Source: Virgibacillus halotolerans (GTDB lineage: Bacteria > Bacillota > Bacilli > Bacillales > Amphibacillaceae). Taken from it: a DNA stretch of 64,000 nucleotides. The stretch is from NCBI RefSeq assembly GCF_016908515.1, contig NZ_JAFBEA010000002.1, positions 455,705 through 519,704 on the forward strand, written 5' to 3'. Position numbers and translations under genes: made by a program. This document shows, piece after piece, positions 43,197-54,429 of the stretch; the first letter of the stretch is position 1, and the number at the start of each line of letters is the position of its first letter. A model generated the notes under the pieces. That model had not been told where the DNA came from and did no database searches. It saw nothing but the letters and a program-made list of their open reading frames with translations.

Positions 43197-45092
43197 TTGG
43201 ATATATTAGAAAAGGTAGTCAACTTTAGGGAAGAAGAGAGGCAGTTGAAGTGGGAAGGGACTTTTGCTGAGTATCTGGAAATTGTGAAACAGCGTCCATT
43301 CGTTGCCCAAACAGCCCATTCACGTGTTTATAATATGATTAAAAGCTCCGGTTTAGCGGAAAAAGATGGACATAAAATGTATGAATTCTTTGGTAATGAA
43401 ATATTTGGACTGGAAGGCGCTATTGAACGACTGGTGGAGGAATATTTCCACCCGGCCGCAAAAAGGCTGGATGTTCGCAAACGGATTTTGTTATTAATGG
43501 GCCCTGTCAGTGGTGGGAAATCGACGATCGTTACAATGTTGAAACGTGGACTAGAAAGGTATTCACTTACTGATGAAGGGGCAGTTTACGCAATTAAAGG
43601 GTGCCCCATGCATGAAGACCCGCTCCATTTGATTCCACATCATTTACGGAAGGATTTTTCCGATGAATATGGTGTGCGCATTGAGGGCAATTTGTCTCCA
43701 CTGAATGCAATGCGATTGGAGAAGGAATATGATGGACAGATTGAAAATATGAAGGTAGAGCGCATTTTTTTCTCCGAGGATAAACGGGTAGGCATCGGTA
43801 CGTTCAGCCCATCAGATCCAAAGTCGCAGGATATCGCAGATTTAACAGGAAGTATAGATTTTTCTACGATTGCTGAATTTGGTTCGGAATCAGATCCCCG
43901 CGCCTATCGATTTGATGGTGAGCTCAATAAAGCAAACCGCGGGATGATGGAATTTCAGGAAATTTTAAAATGCGATGAAAAGTTTCTCTGGCATCTGTTA
44001 TCGCTCACACAGGAAGGTAATTTTAAGGCGGGCAGATTTGCCCTGATTTCCGCTGATGAATTAATTGTGGCCCATACGAACGAGGCGGAGTATCGCTCCT
44101 TTATCGCCAATAAAAAGAATGAAGCGCTGCATTCAAGAATTATTGTCATGCCGATCCCGTATAATTTAAGAAGCAGTCAGGAAGAACGAATTTATGAAAA
44201 GATGATTAAAGAAAGTGATATATCCGATGTGCACATTGCACCACACGCATTGCGGGTCGCCGCTATATTCTCTATTTTAACCCGATTGAGAAATTCCAAG
44301 AAACAAGGTGTAGACTTAGTGAAGAAAATGCGGCTTTACGATGGGGAAAATGTGGAAGGATTTAATCAGGTTGATGTAGAGGAAATGAAGAAGGAATATC
44401 CGGATGAGGGAATGGAAGGCATCGATCCGCGATATGTTATCAATCGGATTTCATCCACGATCATTAGCAAAGAAGTCCCGTCGATTAATGCTTTGGATGT
44501 ACTAAGGTCTTTGAAAGATGGATTGAATCAGCATGCATCAATTTCCGAGGAAGACAGAGAAAATTATATGAATTATATTGCGATTGCGAGAAAAGAGTAT
44601 GATGAAATTGCGAAGAAAGAAGTGCAAAAGGCTTTCGTATATTCCTATGAGGAGTCTGCGAAAACATTGATGGATAATTATTTGGATAATGTTGAAGCTT
44701 ATTGTAATAAAAATAGACTCAGAGATCCGCTAACAGGGGAAGAAATGAACCCGGATGAAAAATTAATGCGATCGATTGAGGAACAAATTGGTATATCCGA
44801 AAATGCGAAGAAAGCATTTCGGGAGGAGGTACTTATTCGTATTTCCGCTTACGCACGCAAAGGAAAACGTTTCGATTACAAGTCGCATGAACGGCTTAGA
44901 GAAGCGATACAGAAGAAATTGTTCGCTGATTTAAAAGATGTGGTCAAAATAACAACGACATCTAAAACGCCAGATGAATCACAGCTCAAAAAGGTGAACG
45001 AAGTGATTGCACGCTTAATTGATGAGCATGGCTATAATTCGGTTTCTGCCAATGATTTACTGCGTTATGTAGGTAGTCTTTTAAATCGTTAA
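43197..45092 (+). CDS. prkA: PrkA serine protein kinase / AAA-type protein
   Basis: A 631-residue PrkA of normal length. The AAA region has a P-loop GPVSGGKST near residues 101-109, and the C-terminal part is the PrkA-specific domain. The start is TTG, 6 bases after GGAGGG. PrkA acts in sporulation in Bacillus; kinase and AAA-protease activities have both been proposed. It is followed by yhbH and, further on, spoVR, its usual partners across bacteria. Confidence 0.95.
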   Translation: MDILEKVVNFREEERQLKWEGTFAEYLEIVKQRPFVAQTAHSRVYNMIKSSGLAEKDGHKMYEFFGNEIFGLEGAIERLVEEYFHPAAKRLDVRKRILLLMGPVSGGKSTIVTMLKRGLERYSLTDEGAVYAIKGCPMHEDPLHLIPHHLRKDFSDEYGVRIEGNLSPLNAMRLEKEYDGQIENMKVERIFFSEDKRVGIGTFSPSDPKSQDIADLTGSIDFSTIAEFGSESDPRAYRFDGELNKANRGMMEFQEILKCDEKFLWHLLSLTQEGNFKAGRFALISADELIVAHTNEAEYRSFIANKKNEALHSRIIVMPIPYNLRSSQEERIYEKMIKESDISDVHIAPHALRVAAIFSILTRLRNSKKQGVDLVKKMRLYDGENVEGFNQVDVEEMKKEYPDEGMEGIDPRYVINRISSTIISKEVPSINALDVLRSLKDGLNQHASISEEDRENYMNYIAIARKEYDEIAKKEVQKAFVYSYEESAKTLMDNYLDNVEAYCNKNRLRDPLTGEEMNPDEKLMRSIEEQIGISENAKKAFREEVLIRISAYARKGKRFDYKSHERLREAIQKKLFADLKDVVKITTTSKTPDESQLKKVNEVIARLIDEHGYNSVSANDLLRYVGSLLNR

Positions 45093-45176
45093 TTCAGAAA
45101 ATAGTGTCAAATGTGACAATAACTTGTTTGCCATTGCATAGGATAAAGAAAGTAACCATATGCAGGAGTGGATAAT

Positions 45177-46346
45177 ATGCAGAAAAAAGAAGGAAGTAAT
45201 TTCATTGTCTCCCAGGAAGACTGGTCCCTCCATCGCAAGGGCGCTCAGGATCAAAAACGTCATATCGATAAAGTAAAAGATGCCATAAAAAATAATTTAC
45301 CAGATTTAATCACGGAAGAGAATATTATCATGTCCAATGGCCGTGAAATAATTAAAATACCGATTCGTTCTCTAGATGAATACAAAATACGTTACAATTA
45401 CGACAAAACAAAGCATGTTGGCCAAGGGAATGGGGATAGCCAGGTTGGTGATGTTGTTGCACGTGATCCAAATGGTGCGTCACAGGGGAAAGATGCTGGA
45501 AATGGACAGCAAGCAGGTGATCAGCCTGGTGCCGATTACTATGAGGCAGATGTATCCTTGGCTGAAATAGAAGATGCTTTATTTAAAGAACTTGAACTGC
45601 CTGATCTGAAGCAAAAGGAGCAAGCAGAAATTACAACAGAAAAAATTGAATTTAACGACGTACGTAAAAAGGGTCTCATGGGAAATGTCGATAAAAAGCG
45701 GACGATATTAACTGCCCTGAAAAGAAATGCCAGAGACGGAAAGCCGGAGATAGCACCGATTCACAATGATGATCTTCGCTTTAAAACATGGAATGAAGTC
45801 ATCAAGCCGGAATCAAAGGCAGTCGTACTTGCCATGATGGATACCAGTGCATCAATGGGGAACTTTGAAAAATTTATGTCACGTAGCTTTTTTTTCTGGA
45901 TGACCAGGTTTTTGCGTTCTAAATATGAAACCGTAGAAATTGAATTTATTGCACATCATACAGAAGCAAAAGTAGTTACGGAAGAGGCGTTTTTTTCGAA
46001 AGGGGAAAGTGGCGGAACGATTTGTTCGTCAGCATATGAAAAGGCATTAGAAGTTATCGAGGATAAATATAATCCAACACGCTATAATATTTATCCATTT
46101 CACTTGTCAGATGGAGATAATATGACATCTGACAACCCAAAATGTATTAAGCTCGTGCATGAAATTATGGAAAAGTCCAATATGTTTGGTTACGGAGAAG
46201 TGAATTCTAGAAATCGTTATTCCACCTTGATGCATGCCTATAAAGAGATTGAAAATCCAAAATTCCGGCATTATGTGATGGAGGAAAAACAGGATGTGTA
46301 TCATGCGATGAAAAGGTTTTTTCAAAAAGAAGCAGCGTCAGTATAA
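45177..46346 (+). CDS. yhbH: YhbH family sporulation protein
   Basis: A 389-residue YhbH/YeaH protein. It has a basic N-terminal region, a Gly/Gln-rich linker (around residues 85-115), and a VWA-like C-terminal domain with the MIDAS-type DTSASMG. A start at ATG 45177, 8 bases after GGAG, fits better than GTG 45168. It always travels with PrkA and is needed for normal sporulation in B. subtilis. It lies 84 bases after prkA and is probably cotranscribed. Confidence 0.93.
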   Translation: MQKKEGSNFIVSQEDWSLHRKGAQDQKRHIDKVKDAIKNNLPDLITEENIIMSNGREIIKIPIRSLDEYKIRYNYDKTKHVGQGNGDSQVGDVVARDPNGASQGKDAGNGQQAGDQPGADYYEADVSLAEIEDALFKELELPDLKQKEQAEITTEKIEFNDVRKKGLMGNVDKKRTILTALKRNARDGKPEIAPIHNDDLRFKTWNEVIKPESKAVVLAMMDTSASMGNFEKFMSRSFFFWMTRFLRSKYETVEIEFIAHHTEAKVVTEEAFFSKGESGGTICSSAYEKALEVIEDKYNPTRYNIYPFHLSDGDNMTSDNPKCIKLVHEIMEKSNMFGYGEVNSRNRYSTLMHAYKEIENPKFRHYVMEEKQDVYHAMKRFFQKEAASV

Positions 46347-46359
46347 TAAGAGATCAATC

Positions 46360-46381
46360 AGCGGGGGACAGCATCCCCGCT
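46360..46381. terminator. Hairpin between convergent yhbH and the unknown gene
   Basis: AGCGGGG (46360-46366) pairs with CCCCGCT (46375-46381) with an 8-base loop. The T tails are short on both sides, so its strength is uncertain. Confidence 0.55.
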
Positions 46382-46392
46382 ATATGAATTAT

Positions 46393-46740
46393 TTAGGTGC
46401 GTTCTATGGTATATATTCCGCGTTCGGTCTTTAATTTAAACTTGTCCCCGTCAAATTGGAAGGTCGTGGAATCCTCGATGGGGATTTCATATTCAGATTT
46501 CGGGAGGGGTTCCAGTTGATCATCTTCGTTTTCAACTGCGCCGCTCCCGTTTAATTGCAAGGTATGTGCAGGTATATAATCATCGCCAGACACCGTATGG
46601 TTCACGTGTGTAATTGATTCTAGTGCCATCAATGTTTCATCATCATCTCCAATCTCCTCTTTAAAAATCTTAATATTTTGTCCGACCCATTGATTCAATC
46701 GTTCGTAGAATGTCTTGCTTGATAAACTTTTTCCTGCCAT
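46393..46740 (-). CDS. Hypothetical protein of 115 residues
   Basis: The protein starts MAGKSLSSKTFYERLNQWVG after an AGGAGTG site and is acidic, with a GDDDETLMALES segment and a predicted beta-rich C-terminus ending in KTERGIYTIERT. No signal peptide or membrane segment is visible. It is not recognised. It lies in the same direction as the sirtuin gene, but 155 bases beyond it. Codon use is like its neighbours. Ordinary start, ribosome site and hairpin support a real gene. Confidence 0.65.
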   Translation of the reverse strand: MAGKSLSSKTFYERLNQWVGQNIKIFKEEIGDDDETLMALESITHVNHTVSGDDYIPAHTLQLNGSGAVENEDDQLEPLPKSEYEIPIEDSTTFQFDGDKFKLKTERGIYTIERT

Positions 46741-46895
46741 TATTATCACTCCTATTGTATTAATCTTTCCCTGATGAATAAAAGGATACAAAATTTTACC
46801 TCGTTATTATCGTTTTCCCCCGACAGAAACAATCCAAACTTGTGAAGGTCCAACAAATCGAGCAATGTTCGTGTCTTAGATGAAACAGGATCGGT

Positions 46896-47603
46896 TTAGC
46901 TATTGGCTTCTTTTAAAACACTTCCGATTTTTTGTTCGTTTATAACGAGATCAGCATAGGCGTCTAGCGAAGTTGCTTCCAAGTTTACAATTACCAGCTT
47001 GGCACCATGTTGCTTGGCGATTTGCGGGAACATATTTGCTGGAGTCACGCTTAAGGATGAACCGAGCACAATAAATAATGCAGCTTTTTCTGCTTCTTCC
47101 TGTGCGATCTGAAAAGCTTCTGTAGGCAACGTTTCCCCGAATAATACAATCGAAGGTCGCAACAGACCACCACACGCACAATCGTATTCCTGCTTAATAT
47201 ATGCTTCACTATCGTATACTTTTCTACATGATTGACAACGAACCTTTTGCAAGGTGCCATGCAGTTCGGCGATCTGCTTACTTCCTGCCTCCTGATGAAA
47301 ACCATCGACATTTTGTGTGATAATCGATTGAACAAGACCCTGTTTCTCCCAATCAGCTAAAATGAAATGTCCTTGATGTGGCTCGTATTCTTTTACGCCA
47401 AGCACGCGCTCTCGATAAAATGCAGTAAATTCATCCACATGATCATTCAATGCCTTGGTACTGGCAATCTCACTGGGGTCCAGCTGATTCCACAATCCAC
47501 CATTGGTTGAACGAAAATCAGGCAAACCGCTTTCGGTTGACATTCCTGCGCCAGTAAACACGACCGTATAATCGGAATCGTGTAATAGATCCTTCAATGC
47601 CAT
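46896..47603 (-). CDS. NAD-dependent protein deacylase, sirtuin family
   Basis: A 235-residue sirtuin. The NAD loop is TGAGMSTESGLPDFRS (17-32), the catalytic histidine is in ELHG after TQNVDGFHQEAGS, and the zinc site is CQSC with a later CAC pair. It removes acetyl or other acyl groups from protein lysines. A start at 47603 is chosen because GGAGGTGG lies 5 bases before it; the earlier Met codons overlap that site. Confidence 0.9.
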   Translation of the reverse strand: MALKDLLHDSDYTVVFTGAGMSTESGLPDFRSTNGGLWNQLDPSEIASTKALNDHVDEFTAFYRERVLGVKEYEPHQGHFILADWEKQGLVQSIITQNVDGFHQEAGSKQIAELHGTLQKVRCQSCRKVYDSEAYIKQEYDCACGGLLRPSIVLFGETLPTEAFQIAQEEAEKAALFIVLGSSLSVTPANMFPQIAKQHGAKLVIVNLEATSLDAYADLVINEQKIGSVLKEANS

Positions 47604-47868
47604 CATTTCCACCTCCATAATCTGTCCATATTCTAATTATACTACATGGGGTTATTGATTTTAAGGTTCATGATTTTTGCCCCGGCTCATAAACTATAAA
47701 GAAGACTTGATTGAAATGTTATTTATCGCCATTTGAACCTTTGTTGTACGTATGCTGTGCAGATCATACTGGTAGAGCACCTAAATTATTAACTGCATTC
47801 ACAGCTTGGCAGGATCTACATCTGACAGCAACAAAGCGGATATAAAAAGCACACTTGGAGGGATGATA

Positions 47869-49281
47869 TTGACAGAAACAAAGGGACTGGAATATGCGAT
47901 TGAAGAAATTACGGAGATTGCGACCGGTTTTGGTCTGGATTTTTACCCGATGCGTTATGAAATTTGTCCAGCAGATATTATTTATACATTTGGTGCTTAT
48001 GGGATGCCAACGCGGTTCACACATTGGAGTTTTGGCAAGCAGTTCCATAAAATGAAATTGCAGTATGACCTTGGGCTAAGTCAAATATATGAACTAGTGA
48101 TTAATTCAGATCCTTGTTATGCCTTTTTACTTGATACGAATAGCCTGATTCAAAATAAGCTGATTATCGCGCATGTGCTTGCCCATTGTGATTTTTTCAA
48201 AAATAATGTCCGCTTTTCGAATACGAGAAGGGATATGGTAGAAAGTATGACGGCAACGGCAGAACGGATTGCTGCCTATGAAATGATTCATGGTAAGGAT
48301 GAAGTAGAACGGTTTTTAGACGCGATTTTATCGATACAGGAGCATATCGATCCATCGATTGTAAAGGCAGAAAGAACAGTTGAGGAACTGGAAGCAGATA
48401 GAGAAATGGATAAAGCAGCAGCTAAAACACCATATGATGATTTATGGGATCTGGATGCAGCTTCAGATGAAAGTCAGCCTAAATTAGAAAATAGGAAAAA
48501 AAAGCACCCAGCCCAACCGGAAAAAGATATATTGCTTTTTATAGAAGAGAACAGTCGTGAGCTGGAACCATGGCAATGTGACATTTTAACCATGATGCGG
48601 GAGGAAATGCTGTATTTCTGGCCTCAACTGGAAACAAAGATTATGAATGAGGGTTGGGCATCATTCTGGCATCAGCGCATTTTACGGGAATTGGATTTAA
48701 CATCTGCCGAGTCGATTGAGTTCGCTTCTCTAAACGCTGCGGTTGTTCAGCCTTCGAAAACAACCATTAATCCATATTATCTTGGGGTAAAGATCTATGA
48801 AGATATTGAAAGACGATACAATAATCCAACAGATGAAATGATCATGCTGGGGGAGAAGCCAAATGCAGGCAGAGAAAAAATGTTTGAGGTAAGGGAAGTT
48901 GAAGCAGATATATCTTTTGTTCGTAATTATTTAACGAAAGAACTAGTGCAGCGGGAAGATATGTATTTGTTTGAAAAAAAAGGTAGTGACTATACGATTT
49001 CCGATAAGGATTATGAAGGCGTAAGGGATCAACTGGTGTCGATGCGGGTCAATGGTGGCTTTCCCTATATCGTCGTTGAAAATGGTGATTTTAATCGGAA
49101 TGGAGAATTGTATTTAATGCATCGTTATGAAGGAATTGAATTGGATCTGAACTATCTGGAGCATGTGCTTCCTTATATTTATCAACTATGGGGGAGAAAT
49201 GTCCACATGGAAACCTTTGTAGAGGATAGACAGGTCGTTTATTCCTATGATGGAATGAGTGTAAAGCGTCGCTCTATATAG
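47869..49281 (+). CDS. spoVR: Stage V sporulation protein R
   Basis: A 470-residue SpoVR, close to the B. subtilis length of 468. The N-terminal part, with [20 protein letters not shown] and [18 protein letters not shown] (each under 20 residues), is highly conserved. It affects spore cortex formation. The start is TTG at 47869, 6 bases after GGAGGG; an ATG two codons earlier is too close to the ribosome site. With prkA and yhbH it makes up a trio found together in many bacteria. Confidence 0.93.
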   Translation: MTETKGLEYAIEEITEIATGFGLDFYPMRYEICPADIIYTFGAYGMPTRFTHWSFGKQFHKMKLQYDLGLSQIYELVINSDPCYAFLLDTNSLIQNKLIIAHVLAHCDFFKNNVRFSNTRRDMVESMTATAERIAAYEMIHGKDEVERFLDAILSIQEHIDPSIVKAERTVEELEADREMDKAAAKTPYDDLWDLDAASDESQPKLENRKKKHPAQPEKDILLFIEENSRELEPWQCDILTMMREEMLYFWPQLETKIMNEGWASFWHQRILRELDLTSAESIEFASLNAAVVQPSKTTINPYYLGVKIYEDIERRYNNPTDEMIMLGEKPNAGREKMFEVREVEADISFVRNYLTKELVQREDMYLFEKKGSDYTISDKDYEGVRDQLVSMRVNGGFPYIVVENGDFNRNGELYLMHRYEGIELDLNYLEHVLPYIYQLWGRNVHMETFVEDRQVVYSYDGMSVKRRSI

Positions 49282-49334
49282 TTTTTTGTACAAAGATTCA
49301 TTGGTATCATGCACTTTCCCCCCGATGAATATAA

Positions 49335-49365
49335 AAGTCTTGTGGCTATTTGTGCTGCAAGGCTT
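49335..49365 (+). terminator. Possible terminator after spoVR
   Basis: A 12-bp stem with G-T pairs (49335-49346 with 49354-49365), then CTTGGTATT. The T tail is weak. Confidence 0.4.
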
Positions 49366-49395
49366 CTTGGTATTAAATTTCAATCTATTAAAAGT

Positions 49396-49423
49396 TTGAA
49401 AAGAATGATTTATCTGTTATAAT
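49396..49423 (+). promoter_or_regulatory. Promoter of the formaldehyde-dehydrogenase-type gene
   Basis: TTGAAA (49396-49401) and TATAAT (49418-49423) are spaced by 16 bases, with TG one base before the -10 box (extended -10). Confidence 0.75.
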
Positions 49424-49434
49424 ATAATCTAGAA

Positions 49435-49448
49435 TGAAAGCGCATACA
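49435..49448 (+). promoter_or_regulatory. cre (CcpA) site at the formaldehyde-dehydrogenase-type promoter
   Basis: TGAAAGCGCATACA fits the cre consensus fully, 11 bases after the -10 box, a repressing position. It is identical to the site at sigL (22336-22349). Confidence 0.85.
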
Positions 49449-49493
49449 CAAAGGGCGACTTTTCTCAACATTATATTTGGAGGAGTGGTTGGT

Positions 49494-50741
49494 ATGTCAA
49501 ACAAGGCAGTGGTTTACGTGAAGCCAGGAGAGGTAGAGATTCGCGATATCGGATATCCGGATCTCATACTACGGGACGGACCTGGGGTTAATCCATTGAA
49601 TGTCGGAAGAAAGTGTAATCATGGCGTTATTGTTAAGGTTGTAGCAACAAATATATGTGGTAGTGACCAGCATATGGTGAGAGGACGGACAACAGCACCA
49701 AGTGGACTGGCGTTAGGTCATGAGATTACTGGCGAAGTCATTGAGGTAGGAAGTGATGTGGAATTTATTGAAAAAGGGGATTTTGTTTCGGTTCCATTTA
49801 ATATTGCATGTGGTTGTTGTCCTAGTTGCAGAAGACAGGACACCCATATTTGTGAAAACGTGAATCCTGATCGCCCTGGATCTGCATATGGTTATGTAGA
49901 TATGGGTGGTTGGGTTGGCGGACAATCCGAGTATGTGATGGTGCCATATGCAGATTTCCAACTGCTGAAATTTCCTGATAAAGATCAAGCGATGGAAAAG
50001 ATTCTTGATTTAACGATGTTGTCTGATATTTTTCCAACAGGGTATCATGGTGCGGTAAGCGCAGATGTTAAAACAGGCTCAACGGTTTACGTTGCTGGTG
50101 CCGGTCCTGTGGGGCTGGCTGCAGCACATTCTGCCCAATTACTTGGCGCTTCTGTTGTTATTGTTGGTGATATGATTGAAGAACGTCTGACGCAGGCGGA
50201 AAGCTTTGGATGTGAGACGATTAATTTACGCCAGCATGATGATATTGGTGAACAAATTGAACAAATCTTAGGCGTACCGGAAGTGGATTGTGCGATTGAT
50301 GCGGTGGGTTTTGAGGCAAGCGGACATGGGGAAGACGCTGGTGAAGCGCCTGCAACCGTTCTTAATTCAATTATGGGTGCTACTAGAGCTGGTGGACGTC
50401 TAGGTATCCCTGGATTATACGTGACTGGAGACCCTGGAGCGAAGGATGCTGATGCGAAAGAAGGTACATTGAAAATTCGCTTTGGATTGGGTTTTGCAAA
50501 GGCACATACATTTGTAACTGGTCAAACGCCTGTCATGCGATACAATCGAGATTTAATGAAAGCGATTTTAAGTGGTAAAGCTAATATTGCAAAAGCGGTT
50601 AATGCAACCGTTATTTCTTTGGGACAGGCTCCCGATAGCTATAAAGCATTTGATAATGGGGCATCAAGGAAATTTATTATTGATCCGCATGGGCTGATTC
50701 GTAATAGACATGAATTACAGACGGCAGACAGCATTAATTAA
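49494..50741 (+). CDS. fdhA: Zinc-dependent dehydrogenase, glutathione-independent formaldehyde dehydrogenase type
   Basis: A 415-residue medium-chain zinc dehydrogenase. The catalytic zinc region is NICGSDQHMV then GHEITGEV, the structural zinc cysteines are in CGCCPSCRRQDTHIC and the NAD loop is VAGAGPVGLAAA. Long inserts and PGLYVTGDPGA place it with the formaldehyde dehydrogenase/dismutase group rather than simple alcohol dehydrogenases. It would oxidise formaldehyde to formate with bound or free NAD. The ATG at 49494 lies 8 bases after GGAGGAG. An ATG at 49434 falls at the cre site and is rejected. Confidence 0.8.
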   Translation: MSNKAVVYVKPGEVEIRDIGYPDLILRDGPGVNPLNVGRKCNHGVIVKVVATNICGSDQHMVRGRTTAPSGLALGHEITGEVIEVGSDVEFIEKGDFVSVPFNIACGCCPSCRRQDTHICENVNPDRPGSAYGYVDMGGWVGGQSEYVMVPYADFQLLKFPDKDQAMEKILDLTMLSDIFPTGYHGAVSADVKTGSTVYVAGAGPVGLAAAHSAQLLGASVVIVGDMIEERLTQAESFGCETINLRQHDDIGEQIEQILGVPEVDCAIDAVGFEASGHGEDAGEAPATVLNSIMGATRAGGRLGIPGLYVTGDPGAKDADAKEGTLKIRFGLGFAKAHTFVTGQTPVMRYNRDLMKAILSGKANIAKAVNATVISLGQAPDSYKAFDNGASRKFIIDPHGLIRNRHELQTADSIN

Positions 50742-50799
50742 TGAAAGGGTACAGGTGCACACCAAATACTTCCAAATGGTAATTCGTAAGAGAAAACTA

Positions 50800-50828
50800 T
50801 TGACAGCGATTTCAATATGGGTTACCAT
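50800..50828 (+). promoter_or_regulatory. Promoter of glpFK with overlapping cre-like site
   Basis: TTGACA (50800-50805) and TACCAT (50823-50828) are spaced by 17 bases. TGACAGCGATTTCA (50801-50814) fits the cre consensus with one mismatch and overlaps the -35 box, so CcpA could block polymerase. Confidence 0.5.
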
Positions 50829-50869
50829 TTAAATTAACAAGTTAATGATGACGTGATTGAGTTATGGAG

Positions 50870-50929
50870 ACCCACGCCACAATAGTACACTTCTGAAGCG
50901 AAGTATACCTATTGTGTCGTGGGTTTTTT
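50870..50929 (+). terminator. Leader terminator of glpFK, likely antitermination site
   Basis: A long stem (50870-50885 with 50909-50924) with one mismatch, an inner GTACACTTC/GAAGTATAC stem, then TTTTTT. It lies between promoter and glpF. In B. subtilis GlpP with glycerol-3-phosphate allows read-through at such glp leader terminators. No glpP gene is in the window. Confidence 0.75.
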
Positions 50930-50983
50930 ATATTAAAAATTAATTTGTTAACGTGTTCATAAATTGTAAAGAGGTGGAACAGT

Positions 50984-51814
50984 ATGTCTGAATTTTTAGC
51001 TGAACTAATTGGAACAATGATCCTTATTATTTTAGGTGCAGGTGTTGTTGGAGGTGTTGTGTTAAAAAAATCTAAAGCTGAAGATGCTGGTTGGGTTGTT
51101 GTTACACTCGGTTGGGGTCTTGGGGTTACGATGGGTGTATATGCAGTTGGTAACTTTACAGGCGCACATCTTAATCCAGCTGTAACGCTGGGATTTGCAG
51201 CAGCAGGTGAATTCCCGTGGGCAAAAGTTCCCACCTACATCACTGCGCAAATGATTGGTGCTATGATTGGTGCGGGCATTGTTTTTCTAAATTACTTGCC
51301 GCATTGGAAGGCGACAAAAGACCAGGGCGCAAAGTTAGGCGTATTTGCAACAGATCCTGCTATCCGTAGTCCGCTTTCAAATTTACTGAGTGAGATGGTT
51401 GGTACCTTCGTATTATTGTTAGGTCTTATGTTTATTGGTGCTAACGAAATAACGGAAGGTTTAAACCCATTAATTGTGGGTGCATTAATTGTTGCGATTG
51501 GTATGTCATTAGGGGGAGCAACTGGATATGCGATAAATCCGGCACGTGACCTTGGGCCACGAATTGCCCATGCCTTGTTGCCGATACCCGGAAAAGGCGG
51601 ATCCGATTGGGGATATGCTTGGATCCCTGTCGTTGGGCCAATTCTAGGAGGTGTTTACGGCGCTGTATTTTACAATGCAATGTTTATGGGTAACTACTCG
51701 GTAACATTTTGGATATTAAGTGCAGTTGTTGCTATCATTATTGTTGCGGCAACGCATAATGAATTGAAAAAAGGGAATAGAACAGTAGAGGAGTTTGAAA
51801 GTAAAATTAATTAG
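50984..51814 (+). CDS. glpF: Glycerol uptake facilitator
   Basis: A 276-residue aquaglyceroporin with six membrane segments. The two pore motifs are HLNPAVTLG (NPA, around residues 64-72) and INPARDLGPR (around 184-193); the Asp after the second NPA marks glycerol facilitators. It lets glycerol diffuse in and is followed 12 bases later by glpK. AGAGGTGG precedes the ATG. Confidence 0.95.
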   Translation: MSEFLAELIGTMILIILGAGVVGGVVLKKSKAEDAGWVVVTLGWGLGVTMGVYAVGNFTGAHLNPAVTLGFAAAGEFPWAKVPTYITAQMIGAMIGAGIVFLNYLPHWKATKDQGAKLGVFATDPAIRSPLSNLLSEMVGTFVLLLGLMFIGANEITEGLNPLIVGALIVAIGMSLGGATGYAINPARDLGPRIAHALLPIPGKGGSDWGYAWIPVVGPILGGVYGAVFYNAMFMGNYSVTFWILSAVVAIIIVAATHNELKKGNRTVEEFESKIN

Positions 51815-53320
<1,506 letters not shown>

Positions 53321-53329
53321 ATTTAAAAG

Positions 53330-53362
53330 GGAGAGATCGTGTTTGTGGATCTCTCCTGTTTT
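53330..53362 (+). terminator. Terminator between glpK and dhaK
   Basis: GGAGAGATC (53330-53338) pairs with GATCTCTCC (53348-53356), followed by TGTTTTAC. Read-through into dhaKLM is possible. Confidence 0.75.
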
Positions 53363-53425
53363 ACATGAATGGAAGAGCATAATAATAAATACCTTTTTTC
53401 TAAAATGGAAAGGAAGTGACGAAGG

Positions 53426-54415
53426 ATGAAAAAAATTATTAATGACCCAAATCAAGTTGTACAGGACATGGTAGCAGGGATGGTTAGCGGATTTACAAAA
53501 ACAATCAAACAAATTCCGGAAACAACTGTTATTGTCAGAACTGACGCACCTATAAAACGTAAAGTAGGGCTGGTCAGTGGAGGGGGAAGTGGTCATGAAC
53601 CTGCACATGCTGGCTATATTGGTAAAGGAATGCTTGACGCTGCTGTGGTAGGTGAGGTTTTCACATCGCCCACACCTGATCAGATACTGAAAGCAATCAA
53701 GGCTGTCGATGGCGGTGCGGGTGTGTTTTTAGTCATTAAAAATTACACTGGCGACGTGCTTAATTTTGAAATGGCCGCGGAATTAGCAGAAGCAGAAGGA
53801 ATTCAAGTTGAAAAAGTAATTGTAAACGATGATGTAGCAGTGGAGGATAGTTCATTTACGACAGGTCGCCGCGGGATTGCTGGTACTGTTTTGGTACATA
53901 AAATCGCGGGGGCGATGGCTGAAAGTGGTGCATCACTGGCAGAAGTAAAACGAGTGGCCGAGAAAACGGTTCAAAATGTTCGTTCCATAGGAATGGCGCT
54001 CAGTCCCTGCACATTACCTGCAGCCGGTGAGCCAAGTTTCGAATTGGAAGAGCGGGAGATGGAGATAGGGATCGGCATTCACGGAGAACCTGGCATTGAA
54101 CGAAAACAGCTTGTATCGGCTGACGATATTGCAGTAGAGCTGACAAATAGACTACTTGCAGATTTCGATTTCTCTGGTGATGTAGCCGTGATGATCAATG
54201 GTATGGGAGCGACACCGGAAATGGAGCTGTATATTGTTAATCAAAAAGTACAAACCATTTTAGCGGAAAAGGACATCAATGTGTATCAGACATTTGTCGG
54301 GGAATATATGACAGCGCTAGAGATGGCTGGCTGCTCCGTTACATTATTGGGACTGGATGATGAGCTTAAAATGTTGCTCGAAACAGCCTCAGACGCGCCT
54401 GCATTTAGGGTTTAA
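53426..54415 (+). CDS. dhaK: PEP-dependent dihydroxyacetone kinase, DhaK subunit
   Basis: A 329-residue DhaK. LVSGGGSGHEPAHAGYIGKG (around 49-68) forms the substrate loop, and IHGEPG near residue 215 holds the histidine that binds dihydroxyacetone covalently. It presents dihydroxyacetone to DhaL for phosphorylation. It begins the dhaKLM operon, with 14 bases to dhaL. GGAAGTGA precedes the ATG. Confidence 0.95.
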   Translation: MKKIINDPNQVVQDMVAGMVSGFTKTIKQIPETTVIVRTDAPIKRKVGLVSGGGSGHEPAHAGYIGKGMLDAAVVGEVFTSPTPDQILKAIKAVDGGAGVFLVIKNYTGDVLNFEMAAELAEAEGIQVEKVIVNDDVAVEDSSFTTGRRGIAGTVLVHKIAGAMAESGASLAEVKRVAEKTVQNVRSIGMALSPCTLPAAGEPSFELEEREMEIGIGIHGEPGIERKQLVSADDIAVELTNRLLADFDFSGDVAVMINGMGATPEMELYIVNQKVQTILAEKDINVYQTFVGEYMTALEMAGCSVTLLGLDDELKMLLETASDAPAFRV

Positions 54416-54429
54416 GGAGGAGGTAAAAC

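Noticed and set aside
47761..47830. Possible tRNA-like stretch before spoVR (GGTAGAGCACC)
   Set aside because: The short match to a D-loop sequence is not accompanied by acceptor, anticodon or T-arm pairing.
49434..49493. Upstream ATG for the formaldehyde-dehydrogenase-type gene adding 20 residues
   Set aside because: It falls at an identical cre site; the ATG at 49494 has a strong GGAGGAG site and the normal N-terminus.
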